From Symsagittifera roscoffensis (Eukaryota; Xenacoelomorpha; Acoela; Convolutidae): 64,000 bases of DNA. The notes beneath the pieces were generated by a model that saw only the letters and a list, made by a program, of their open reading frames with translations, was not told where the DNA came from and made no database searches. Below, in pieces: positions 42,947-54,185 of this stretch. The stretch lies in NCBI RefSeq assembly GCF_963678635.1, contig NC_087064.1, positions 17,105,802 through 17,169,801 on the forward strand. Reading direction: 5' to 3'. Every line of letters begins with the position of its first letter. Position 1 is the first letter of the stretch. Made by a program: the position numbers and the translations under genes.

Positions 42947-44800
42947 GTGAGTCAAGATGGTGACGTCCAAAGGTACGGCGGATTGAAAGCGATGAAGAAA
43001 GATGAGACCATCTTTGCCGCTTACGACAAAGCAGAAATGAGGAAGGCCAAGATTATGATAGTAGCGAATTCAGAGTTCGTGTACACTTCTAAGTCTCTGT
43101 TTTGGCCGGATGTCATAATGTTGGCAGCGGTCAACCTGGACCTACTGCAAGCCGTATCTCTGACAATAGGGGTACAAAGACAGACGGACATGAACCCAGT
43201 CACGATCGTGTTTGCTGGCATCAATGACCACTTGCACAGTAGAGGTTTTCTGAGCAGACTCAGAGATCCTGCAATGGCAGAAAATGCAGTATGGCCAACG
43301 ATAAAGGATATCCTGGAGTCAATGGGTGAAGTGGTGGATGCGACGAAGGAGGGGTCGTTCAACAAGGTGACACCGAGAGTAGAGTTCGCGCTGTCTCCGG
43401 GGTATGCATGTCTCCCGGATGGATTGAAATTCGTGTATGCGATCGTGACCTTGCTTTCGGAAGGGAAATATGATGTGATCATATCAGCCCCAAATTGCAT
43501 GATAGTGATGGAGAACCTGAGACCACTCAGGGCTGAACTACCTGCGGTGTGGTCAGATATCTCGAACGCGATGAGAGGATTCAAGGACCATGCGCTGCAC
43601 ATGTTAGTATTGGATGAGGTGCTGGGGTTGGAACTGTCCAACTTCAGTAGACAGGTCAAACTTAAGCCGGGAATAGACGACGACCATCGAGTGGTCACAG
43701 CGATGTCAAACGACTTATGGTTCCGAGCAATTGAAGTAACAGGTGAAAAAGCGAGAAGGAAGAATTCACAGGAGATTAGAGCTCATTTGGAGGCGATGAT
43801 TTTGAGAACTAAACCGGAGGCCAACCAATGGTTACATCTAAGTCCTCGAGTAGCGGCATTGGGTGCAGATGCTTTTGAGCAAGGCCCTATAATGATGAAG
43901 AAAATCCATGCCCACTTGTTGAAGGAGGTAAACATAGCGGAAAATGCTGAAGAAAAGACGGCTGAGTTTGTGAATAGAATGTGCCAGATTACCTTGGAAA
44001 CCTTCTGGACCCAGGAAGTGAAAGGGGAAGAAGGCTTTGAACGAACAGATAGCATGCTGGAAGGGTTGGGAGGTGGATGGACCGCGTCCTTCTTGGCGAA
44101 AATTTACCCGAAAGTTTCTCATTACTTGATAAAGGAATTATTCCAAGCAGTAGTGGAAGTATTGATTGTGGAGCTACTAGCCTTGTTTGTGACGTTTGGA
44201 GCAGAGAGTTTCGTGAAAGGACCGGCGGTACTGCTCACCGAAGGAATTCAGAATCTGTGGTTAGATGGACTTCTAACGTTGATTGCGATTACTCACGGAA
44301 ACTTGGGAGGATTAATAAAACTGACACGTTGTCCAGAGCAGATGAAAGAAAGGGTGAGAAAATTGGACATGAAGAAAGCCACGGACTCGTGGAATAAGAT
44401 AAGAGACCTGAGACACACTCTTATCCAATATCTCCTACAACAAAATCGCTTTGGAACGGGAGAAGATGAGACTATCGAGAGAGAGGAAGATGTGAGACGA
44501 CATGTTGGGGGCATGCCCCTACTAACCGATCTGTACTTGGGCATGAGGACTGATCCCTTAGCGTTGATCAGAGGAGCCACGGAGTTTGTGACAGTGATCT
44601 ATGGACCAGCAGTCACATTTGCGTTCCCTGATGTCAAGGTGGAGGCGTACAGGAGGTCGGTGCTGCACCTTAACCTCATATCAGCAGTGTACGGTAGTGC
44701 GCTGAACTGGTGTGAGCAGCACGTGTTGCGGGAGCTCATGCGCGAAGATCTGTCTTTTTGCGAAGATATCAGAGCCGGAAATGACGGTAATCAATTTTGA
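42947..44800 (+). CDS. ORF2c of element B: possible second SGNH-like protein with hydrophobic segment, 617 aa
   Basis: No firm family. The N-terminal 240 residues look like a diverged SGNH fold: IMIVANSEF could be block I, TIVFAGINDHLHSRGFL block III with Asn-Asp-His, and a later strand reads VIISAPN. The C homologue has AGSDF and FAGMNDHLHAAGLL at the same spots. Near residue 400 there is a 25-residue hydrophobic run (AVVEVLIVELLALFVTF) that might be a membrane helix. The C-terminal block (MRTDPLALIRG, ALNWCEQH) is conserved with C. It is undamaged in B and starts 23 bases after ORF2b. Confidence 0.6.
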   Translation: MSQDGDVQRYGGLKAMKKDETIFAAYDKAEMRKAKIMIVANSEFVYTSKSLFWPDVIMLAAVNLDLLQAVSLTIGVQRQTDMNPVTIVFAGINDHLHSRGFLSRLRDPAMAENAVWPTIKDILESMGEVVDATKEGSFNKVTPRVEFALSPGYACLPDGLKFVYAIVTLLSEGKYDVIISAPNCMIVMENLRPLRAELPAVWSDISNAMRGFKDHALHMLVLDEVLGLELSNFSRQVKLKPGIDDDHRVVTAMSNDLWFRAIEVTGEKARRKNSQEIRAHLEAMILRTKPEANQWLHLSPRVAALGADAFEQGPIMMKKIHAHLLKEVNIAENAEEKTAEFVNRMCQITLETFWTQEVKGEEGFERTDSMLEGLGGGWTASFLAKIYPKVSHYLIKELFQAVVEVLIVELLALFVTFGAESFVKGPAVLLTEGIQNLWLDGLLTLIAITHGNLGGLIKLTRCPEQMKERVRKLDMKKATDSWNKIRDLRHTLIQYLLQQNRFGTGEDETIEREEDVRRHVGGMPLLTDLYLGMRTDPLALIRGATEFVTVIYGPAVTFAFPDVKVEAYRRSVLHLNLISAVYGSALNWCEQHVLRELMREDLSFCEDIRAGNDGNQF

Positions 44801-47800
44801 CGATCACTTCCGTGATCGCTTGGGAGAAGTAGAAAGAAGACACATCGAGGTGTATCCGAAGCTTTGGAATCTGAGACCCTATGATAAAACGAATGGTGAG
44901 ATAACCAGAGTGCCTCGTCTCACTGCAGCATATCGCAAGGTGAGAGAAGAGACGAAGGATTGGGGTGATTACGAGAAGCTGCCGGAAGAAATTCCCGAAT
45001 TCCCTCTGATAAGAAGGATGTTGCTCGGAGCAGTCTCCGTGGTACAAACTCCTAGGTTGAGAGCATTTGAAACCAATGAAAGGAGAATAGGGAATTTCGT
45101 GGGAATGATAGATCCATACTTTGTGGGGAGAAATGCTGCCGTGTTACAATACACACGATTTGCCTATATGGATCAAGCGACGAGAAGGCGAATAAGCAAC
45201 GCCGCGACTCCCAAGCCTGGAAGATTTGACGAGGAATGGGCGGGATTAGGCTTAGTGCCTATGAAGATGAGAGGCAGGACCGAACTGTCTGAGGCCTCCT
45301 TGATCCTGACTTGTGTGAAACCTGAATTGAAAGAAGGTGGAACACTGCAGGCGAGTACCTTCCTAGCACCCTTCGGCTGCGAGGAAATCAAAGTGGTCCA
45401 TGGAAAAGAGGAATATGGATCAGCAGGCAAACTGATCATACCGAAATTTCCGGAAGGGACCGACAATGAGAAGCAAGGACCCTCGAGCTCAAAGAAGGAT
45501 ATGTCAGAAGGAGATGACGGACAGGGAGGAAGCCGTCAAGCGGAAGAACCCATGCAACAAGATGCAAGTCAAGCTGGTGGGGAAGACGACAGGGCATCGA
45601 CAGGAGGAGTATCCAGCCTGGATTTCAAATTATTCAGTGATCTTGAGAACAACGCGGATACGTTGGAGACGACTGAGCCAGCGGATGAAGGCGTTTCGAC
45701 ACTGGAGCCTCTATAAGAAGAATAGAGGGCTCAGCCAGATTAACTTTCTTGGAACGTTGCCCGAAGAAGAGTGGGAGGTACATCATCGAGACCATGAAAG
45801 TAGGACGGGATGCAGATTGGACAGAGTGGCGTTCATGGAAGAGGTCTGGACAGTGGTTCAGAGCTATGGGACACAGTCCATTTTGAAAACAGGTCTCAAC
45901 CGACCATTTATGCGGGAAGTCCTTGACAAACTTGATGAGTGTGAAGGGAGATTGAGTGAGTTGTTGATTGACTCAGCCACTGATGAAAGTGAAGCGAACT
46001 CTCCCATCAAGATAACACCGCAGGATGGTAAAGGAGAGGTGGTGTATCTGTCAAGAACCAGGAGGGGAACGATGCGATCAAAACTGGTGATTGATAAGAT
46101 CAATGAGATGAAGATGAAATTAGGCAGCAAGGTGATGCCGAGGAGAGTAGGAAAGACGAAGGTACATTCAGAGATATCAGTGAAAGCTGTCAATTCAGCA
46201 AAATGAAAACGAGTCGAAGAAGCCATGGATTTGGGACAAGGTGATTATCAATTACCTGGCACGAACAGAATGTTAACCGATGTAGCGATGGTGCCACCCA
46301 TTCTCATGGCAGGGATGAAGTCAAAAGGTTACAAATCCAGAAGGAGTGACAGCACTCTGACTGGAGCAACCTTAGAAATGGAAATACTTAGCCAATGTGG
46401 AGAAAGCACGAGGAAAGACTTTAAACCATCTCCCATGAACCAAGGAAAGAGAAGTGTCGCAGCACAAATAGTACCAGTGGAATATAACCGAATGACAGTG
46501 TCGGAGACTGTGTCAATAGATGAACCCGCCGGTGGATACATGGAGATGTTAGAATACCAAAACTCGGCTAGAGGGTTTGCGATGGCCCTGGAAGACGAAA
46601 TGGCCATGGAAGGTTATCTGGAGACAATGTTGCGAGGCACCACCCTCAAGCAGAAAGCGTATGAAACTTTAGCGTCATCCGAGATGCAGGCGGAAATGAT
46701 CGAGCAGTTAGTGAGCCTTCCATGGAAAGCAGTGGTGTTGAAGTACTTCGAAGAGGAAATGAGGACTGCGCCGAGAATACACGTTCTCATGGCAGTACCT
46801 TACGTAAGAACCGAATTACAACTGAGGTTCGCCAGGTGCATGATGGGATTAACTCGCGGGGAATATGACTCAGAAAAAAGGAAAAGGTCAAAAGAAGAGA
46901 AAGTTTTCCTTATGACGAACCTGAGGGATCTGATAACCCAAGAGAAAGCAGCAGTAGCGTGCGCGAAGCGGAGAGACGCTCTCTGTTTCATTCGATTCCT
47001 GATAGAGCAGATTTCAGTACCAGCATTGAACACCTGTGCCAAGATGTTGAGGGAGGGCGATGAATGATCAAAAGCCTTACTCTTGCTGGCACTGCTGGAG
47101 ATGCATCAAAGCAAGCCGACGAGGATGAATATGAAAGAACCTGAGGAGTTAGAGCCCATGAGAAAGATAGACGAAATCAGGAGATTTTCAAACAAGGAGC
47201 TGAGACTCACTTAAGAATCTATGGGGGCACTACCGAAATCCAGTGAGTACTGTGGACCGATCAAGAAGAAGTCATACAGCTACGTGTCCGGAATCATAGG
47301 GATAGCGTACAACCCTTTCCTGAGTGAAGACATACGCGATTGCTTCTTCGATTACGAGCAGGCAGTGTTGCTAAGATTCTGGACGTCGAGAATTGTAACA
47401 ATTAAGAGCGCTAATAATCCACAGACCAAATTGGGACTGGTCTTGGAAGAAGAGGTGACTGCACCTTCCGTACCAAAATCCAACAAAAGAGTGGAGTTTG
47501 GGTTGGGATTCTCAGATGAACTACTGAGAACGAGCTTGATGGTAGTGTGGGAACTAATGAGACCATCATGGTGTCCTAGTCCCAATGATGACTCGATATT
47601 ACGGGCGACACAAGACGTGCAGAGGAAGCTGAATGCAGATTGTAACCTGCGTGACCTGAACATCATATATAATGTGATGATAACAGCCTCTAGGAGCAAC
47701 GGGGAAGACAAAGTGGAGTTGCCTGGCTGGGGACCAGAAGAATGGGTCTAACCAGGTAGCTGGAGGTAGCTGTCTGGCGGAAGTCTGTGGACTGGAAGGT

Positions 47801-49322
47801 CACATTTGTGGAGGTCTGGATTGTGTAAAAACCCTAGAGAGACAACACAAGCAATTGACGATATTGTTTGGGAATGTCGTGATGAAAACAAGAACGGAAA
47901 CGGAACTGATCGCAGATTGCCATGGAGGAACCGAGGTGAATCTAGTGACTGCACTAGGATTCTACAGCAAGTTTGGTTCTTTAGAGTCACTATTGAATCT
48001 AGAACAGAAACATGAGATGGTCACAGCCATCAGTGTAGAAGTGTTCCCAGGAGTTCTGCAAACTGAGCAAAAGTACATAGGAAAATGGAGGGAAGCGATC
48101 GAGACGGAAATGAACATCAGAAATAGTGAGTCTTATTGTAGACCATCAGGAGCACGATATTTGGTGGGATCGACATTGGCTCCGATGTGCAAGAGCAGAT
48201 ACCCGGTGCATTTCGTAGCTGTGGATGTAAAGAGTACGAGAACGATCGTGGATCAAGCCTTCTCAGTGCCAAAGTGTGTGAGACTAACGAGAATGTCCGA
48301 AAAATCTTACGAGTTGCTATGTAAGATGTTCTCAGGAGTTCCAGAGAGAACAAAGGAGGAGTTGGAATCGATACTGGGAAGGAAGTTCATGGGATACGTG
48401 AGTGGGAACTTCAGTGACTTTGAAAGACAGAAACAGAGAGGATCAACCGTTACAGATTACAATACAGTAGACGAGAATGATGAAGTCCACCGAGTGATGA
48501 TGGAAGTGGAACCATTACTGGAAGCTTCGGGAAAACGTAATTGGAGGAGCATGATGTTGACACATGACGAGTTTCCCTGCCACTGCTTGCTGCAGACCTG
48601 GTGGTATCCCGAGCGTAGTAATCTGGTGTTGATCTGGGTCTGGAGAGCTGCTCTCCATGGGTTTACCAGACTCATCACGGCCCATAACGATAGTGATAGT
48701 GGGAGTTATGATGGCGATACGATGGCTGTAGGCTCATGTGAGAGAAAACAATAGACAGGAGGCACCAACGAGAGAACAGTTGCAAAAATTGGATTGTCTA
48801 AAAGATTTAGATCTTTTTGAGACAACGTGCAAGATTCTAAAAATTCTGATGGAAGTGAAAAAGATATGGGCAAGAAGACAATTGATGCCATGGTTCAGAG
48901 CTAACATGACTGCATGGTTGTACGAATATGCCAAAAAGCATATGTCGAAGCACGGCAGAGTGTACAGTGGATATCAGCTGGACAGTGGAGCAGGAGCTTT
49001 CAAGCGAGCTTTCGTGCATCATCGGAATGCAGTGACCACCGCTGTGAAGAGAATTTCCAGGACGAGTGAACGTAGTGGAAAGGAGAAGGAAGAGATGTTG
49101 AAGAAAGATTTGGAGAGAAACGTGACGTTGTGTCTCCACAACAGCTTCTGCCGAAACAGAGAATCTAACGTGGATCCCCTACCTTCTTGCAAACAGAGGG
49201 TAGAAGAGCAGAAGTTATGGAGGACTGCTTCCAACAGCGTCAGAATAGCTATAGATGTGTTGCAAGACACAGAAACTGAAAGTGCAGAGTCAGTGTCACA
49301 GGAGGAAGAGATGGAACATTGA
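44781..49322 (+). pseudogene. ORF3 of element B, about 1510 codons, broken
   Basis: Begins MTVINFDDHF at 44781, overlapping the end of ORF2c; the upstream in-frame ATG at 44712 is less likely because it lies deep in ORF2c. Pieces that align in order with D ORF3 are 44781-45716, 45466-46206, 46225-47067, 47221-47751, about 47764-48754 and 48738-49322. Breaks are a frame shift just before 45716, in-frame stops at 46204, 47065 and about 47216, and shifts near 47750 and 48636-48730. The C-x4-C-x6-C-x4-C cluster is kept at 47771-47824, and FPCHC is kept near 48571. A tail of acidic serine-rich residues replaces the SUMO-like motif of family II. Function unknown. Confidence 0.75.
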
Positions 49323-50138
49323 CAAATGGCCGAAAAACGAGATGCAAAAAGAGACGAAATTAGAAAAATTTAGAAATTTTAGACATTCTAAACGACGAAA
49401 AAAGAAGAAGACAAAGGAGTGACGAAGAAGAAGAAACTAAAACTCAGAATTGTTTTATGTGTGTGAAAAAACTCAAGTGAGAAACCAAGCAACCAAGTTG
49501 TAATTGAAAACTGAAACATTTAGTTGAGTTTTGAAATTTTTGCATTTATAAATTTGCATTTTGATTTTAGTTGAGTGTCTTTAGAGACACTTACTTACTA
49601 TTTATTTAGAAAGGCTTAAGTAAAGGAGTATATTTAAATATTCCAGCCTGCATGACTGTTTTTAATCAACTAGGAGAACTGATCACTGTGTGGTGATATG
49701 AAAGGCTTGGTAATCTCTCGAAGAGAAAGATTGTTTCATTGTTCTTTCTAACCACAAAGTTTCTTAGTTTTAATATTCAGGTAAATAACGAGCAAAATTT
49801 CCGAAGGGAAGGAGCATAGTAGGATAATTTTAGCTTGTTGGTTGGCAGGACTGTCCTGCAAACCAACATCTTTTAAGAATCTAGGAGAAAACGTTTTTGA
49901 TCAGGGCATTGACAATGGAAGTCAGAAAAGATGTTTTTATCTTAGGTCATATCCTCGATGTGCAGATTAATGAAAGAATTTGAAGGCTATAGTGATGTAG
50001 TATGATGCCATTTATATTCTGCAGTGAGTCGTTATGACGTGGATAAAAGTAATTTCGGGCAATTTGTAAATTCTTTTAGATGACACTGTACCAATCTTAC
50101 GAAAATTGCGAGATTCAATGAGGACATTGACCGGACTG
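49323..50138 (+). other. 3' untranslated region of element B
   Basis: Non-coding, closely similar to A 22867-23670. Confidence 0.6.
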
Positions 50139-50149
50139 TCCGGGGAGTA
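50139..50149 (+). promoter_or_regulatory. Polypurine tract of element B
   Basis: TCCGGGGAGTA directly before the 3' LTR, identical to A. Confidence 0.75.
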
Positions 50150-51064
50150 TGTGACATTCGACCAGAATGCACCAAAATGCAGACGCATCAATTTCGAGTT
50201 TTTAGCAGCGAACCTTCCGAATTGGCGGTTTTAAGAGATTAACAACGTTATTGGGACAATTAGCCAAACGGTGAAGGCTAGAATATTCTGGTGTTTCAAA
50301 TTTTTAAATTTTCGAAGTATAACGTCATATTTCTGAGAAACGTCAGAAACGGCCATTTTGGCAGAAAAAACCGGAATAAAAACAACAACAACATTAGTTG
50401 CGATAGCGATAACGATGAGAATTGTGATTGGAAAACAACAACAAATTGCAGAAGTAGCAGAGACCGTTCCGAGTTGCAACTATTGTGTCGCTACAATAGT
50501 TGCAAGGCCGTTGCGAACAACGGTGAAGGGTGGAAGACAGCCTTCCGGAAGGAGAATAAGAGTCTTATTTCCCCGGATTCAAGAATCCGGAGGGGTCTCG
50601 GGACTGGAACTTTTATCATCTTATATAAACTTTTAGCTTCCCTATTATGTCCTGAATTGAATTTAATTAACATTTGAATTCATTCTGCTAAGATGAGAAG
50701 CTAGGAGTTGGGGGAAAGGGTTGATCCATCTTCGATGGAGATGATGATTTTTATCTACTGAACAAAAACAATAATAATTCATTAATAAGTAATGGCCCTG
50801 ATTTTAGGAGTGATCTCGTGGTCTGGGGATACTGAGACCCAGCCATGAGCTCACTATTTCTTCATGTATTTTAGTTAATTTGATTGCTTTGACCGAAGCC
50901 GAAAGCACTAACGTTTTTGTCGACCCGATGTTAAAAAGACCACCGAAAGTACTGGCTTGGTAGAGACGGTGAAAAGCATGTAGAGCTCTGTTTAGACGTT
51001 GACCAGTCGTCTTAGAACCTAGCTTTATTTTCCGTTGATATGTATCTCCCGGGCGAATGTTACA
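50150..51064 (+). repeat. 3' LTR of element B
   Basis: 915 bp, ending CGAATGTTACA. I count about 13 differences from the 5' copy, roughly 1.4 percent, which makes this insertion older than A. Confidence 0.9.
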
Positions 51065-53482
51065 TTTACAGTGGTGCTCGCGTAACACTCAGCCATTATC
51101 TGCACTTCACTCTTCTCCTTCTCCGTGGTGTGACAGAACCAAGTGGCTAAATCCTCTCTCTGGAAGGATTGTATTCTGACACAGGACCGCCCATCACAGG
51201 AATGCTTTTCTCCTCCACATGCCAGGTCCAGACAGCTGCCCGGCTCCATCTTCTTTACCAGCTTGTCCAGCTTGCTCGTTGCTCCTTCCGATTTCCCTTG
51301 ATGAGCTAGGGTTAATTTGTGCACTATTTTCAAATTCGCCAGTTCTTCATTTTTCGCTGGCGACAATCTTACCCGCTCCGTAAATTCCTCGATCAGGCTC
51401 ACGTGGGGATATGGGCACTAAGACCTTCTCAATAATTTCCAAATGGTCCCCAAATTCGTAGACAACACGTCGTCTCCGCATCCCAGTCTTAGTTCGACCT
51501 TTTTGTCCGAACGCAGCACACTGACAGTTTCCGGTGTCTTCTCCAGTAGCAGACCTCGGCTCGGTCTTTCCCTTTCCGTTGGGTCAATCTCAGTTGTTTC
51601 CTCCGTCCAGAATTTTAACAACTTCGTCACTTCAAAATTCATGCAATTGTTTACAGCTTCTGAGTCCAAGAAAGGGTTGTATGCCATCCCCATCACTCCA
51701 GACAGATATTGATATTCTCGCGGTTTCGGGGGACTCGAGTAATCTTCTGCCAGAGCCAGGTTGCGATGCACATCGTGAATCGTGATCCTCGCCGAATTTC
51801 TTGTTGGAGAATCTCCGTATTTCATCAAGCTTTCCGTGGTTCTCTAGAAACTGCCTTGATTCATCCCCCCTTGGCGATCCCAGTACTCTGGTACACATGT
51901 AAGATGACGGCGGTGACTCTCCTTTCCATCGTCTTACTTCCTATCGCTCTCTGGTGGAACGTCTGGACGGTGGTGTCAGGCATCATTGACATTATCCATC
52001 TCAAGAAGCAGGTGGCATCTTTCCTCCTTGCTAGACTCAATCCCGAGTTATCGCCCAGTCTGAGTTTGTCATATGAAGTCAACACCTCTAATGCCACTCC
52101 CGCCAGGCTCCATGAAAACAGCAACTGTCCCGCTGTCCTGACAAAAGATTTGCCATTAATGATGGTGCCGACGAGGGTGCTCTCATCTCATCTTCAAAAT
52201 ACTCTAGCAGCAAGTTTTCCCAAGTTCGCCCCAGCTGGCTCTGCAACTCTAGCTGATTAACTTCAGCCCTTTGCTGGGTGGCCCAATTCCGAGGCTTCCG
52301 GGATACTCCGCAATCAAGTCCTTCCAGGCAAGTCTCCAGTTCATTTGTGGTCTCCAGGGCTATCCACCAAGGACGAGAGGTGTTCCTCGTCGCACATCTC
52401 TCAAGAGTGTCACTGGTCACTTGCTTCCCATTGTCCTGGTATTGAGTCGAGATCCATTCTTTCCGGACATCCACTTCCCCCATTTGTCCACTGGTGGAGC
52501 CCCTCTTCGCATTCGCCTTCTGAGTTAGGAAGTCTTCTTCTTTCTCTGGAGTTGTTGAGGCCTCCACTTCGACCATCACCTCTGTCTCCACTTCGACCAT
52601 CTCCGAAAATTGCCTCCCCCTTCTCTAGCCTTAAGAAAATTAGTATCTTTAATTATTTTACCAGTTTTATTTTTATCATCCACATCGGCGGTAATTTTTT
52701 TTATCATCATTTTTTAAGAGTAGAGCTATCTTTACATGGGTTGGTCCCGGTACCCTGATTTTGGTTCCTTTGGCCAATCATCCTCTCGAGCAGCTGTTTC
52801 CTCACTTTCTCGTGCAGTCCAGTGCCTATTAGGACTGGCTCTCCAAACTTCACCACCGTGTCCCACAGTTTTTTCCTTGAAGTTGTCTACTTTAGCTTTG
52901 TTCTCCACCCTCTGGTTGAATTCGCTGAAGAAATTTTGCCACGCCTCCTCGTCCAGCCTTCAAAGGTATTCTTCTCCCTTACTTCGTCGGTCAGGAGCAC
53001 CATTCCCATGTTGGATGGTTCACTCGCAGTTCAAGATTCTTCCGGGGAGACCCCAAAGGTGGGTTGGCCGTGTTTGACCAGTCAAACCCGCTCAAATGAT
53101 GCGGTAGCTCACGCGTAGTACCGGGACTGAAATCCCTGTTCGTTACCCCTTCGTCGGGCGTATTCCTTTCTTCCATTTCTTCTCCAACCTCGCTGAGGGT
53201 TTCGCCCAGGCTCTCTCCCTCTACTGACTCGGCTTGATCCCTCTCTAGCGCGTCAGTGAATATCCTCTCCACTGGAAAATTTCTCTTGTCTTCTGGGGTT
53301 CCCACTGACAGGGGTGAACGTATCGTCGGATCTGTTGCCTTATATTCAGTGAGGGGCACGTATAGAACTCCTGCCGCATCCAAATTGCGTCCCTCTTGTC
53401 GCAAATCTACTTCTTGCAATCCATAAGGTGCAAGATATTTTCTCGTGCTGAACTTCATTTCATCCCTCAGGGCTAGGATCAA
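51065..53482 (-). pseudogene. ORF3 N-terminal and middle part of element C
   Basis: Aligns with D ORF3 from RKYRAPYG to VQIVAECYA in several frames (53482-52991, 52600-52088, 52124-51861, 51828-51418, 51402-51065). At least four frame breaks are present. The cysteine cluster has the same C-x4-C-x6-C-x4-C spacing (51181-51238). The first 60-130 residues of ORF3 are missing: the sequence switches to ORF2a-type DNA at 53475-53484. Confidence 0.75.
51066..51108. repeat. 43-bp direct repeat flanking element B, right copy
   Basis: Identical to 26626-26668, one base after the 3' LTR end. Beyond it, C ORF3 continues in the orientation expected for an interrupted gene. Confidence 0.85.
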
Positions 53483-54185
53483 ATCCTCTCACGCCTCTGT
53501 CCACGTTCCAGGATAGACATCTGGTCTGATCCTGATTCGAGATTCCATCCGAGGTGTAACCCACTCTCAGCACGGCTTCAGTAGCTGACTCCCTGCACTC
53601 CCCTTACGCCTCCAGTTGCAGGATGGCATTGAGCATAACCGCGAGCCTCTCATCCACTTGCGTGTTGTCGAGATCCCTCAAGCGCTTGTATAACTCTTCG
53701 AGTGCGGGTTTTCTGAACGCCGCTGGCAGAGATTTCCAAAATCGATCTGCCATTGCTGCTTTTCTTTATCTCACGAAATCTCACGAACAACCAAACTCAA
53801 GAAGTACCTTACCTAACCAAACTCAAGAAATACCTTTCCCAGATTAATACTCCAGAAATACCTTCCTCTGGCACCACCAAAGAGGAACTGTTTAAAGTTT
53901 TTTTCTTCTTCTTGTTCGACCAACTGTGATTTAGTTGTCTTTTCATTTTCAAATCAATTTGAAAATAGAATTCAGTTTGAAACCAAGATATTTCCCACTC
54001 GTGTCTAACCTAGACCTGCACATTAATAATTTTGAAACATCACCCTGACAACTCCATTAAAATGATTCAATTTAGATGTTAAAAACATGCAGAATTTTTT
54101 TATGTTCTAGCACCATCAATCCTTTATAAGATTCAATTGTTATGCCACTCACATTAAAACCCATTTCCCTGACTAGTGTTCCTCC
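53475..54185 (-). repeat. Displaced copy of the pol-ORF2a interval (R1)
   Basis: About 99 percent identical to 58132-58843 and 61571-62282. On the - strand it contains a 49-codon start of ORF2a (53604-53753) joined to ORF3 instead of to the rest of ORF2a. Both ends show short shared sequence (AGGATCAAAT and CCTCC) with the other copies, typical of end-joining or template switching. Confidence 0.8.

Larger units (their letters stand above)
26669..51064 (+). mobile_element. Element B: family I giant LTR retrotransposon, 24.4 kb, most complete copy
   Basis: LTRs of 914 and 915 bp enclose leader, gag-pro-pol, ORF2a/2b, ORF2c, ORF3, 3' UTR and polypurine tract. The LTRs differ at about a dozen positions. 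At least six nonsense codons and three or four frame shifts break gag-pol, and ORF2a and ORF3 are broken as well, so it cannot move by itself. It sits within ORF3 of element C. Confidence 0.9.
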
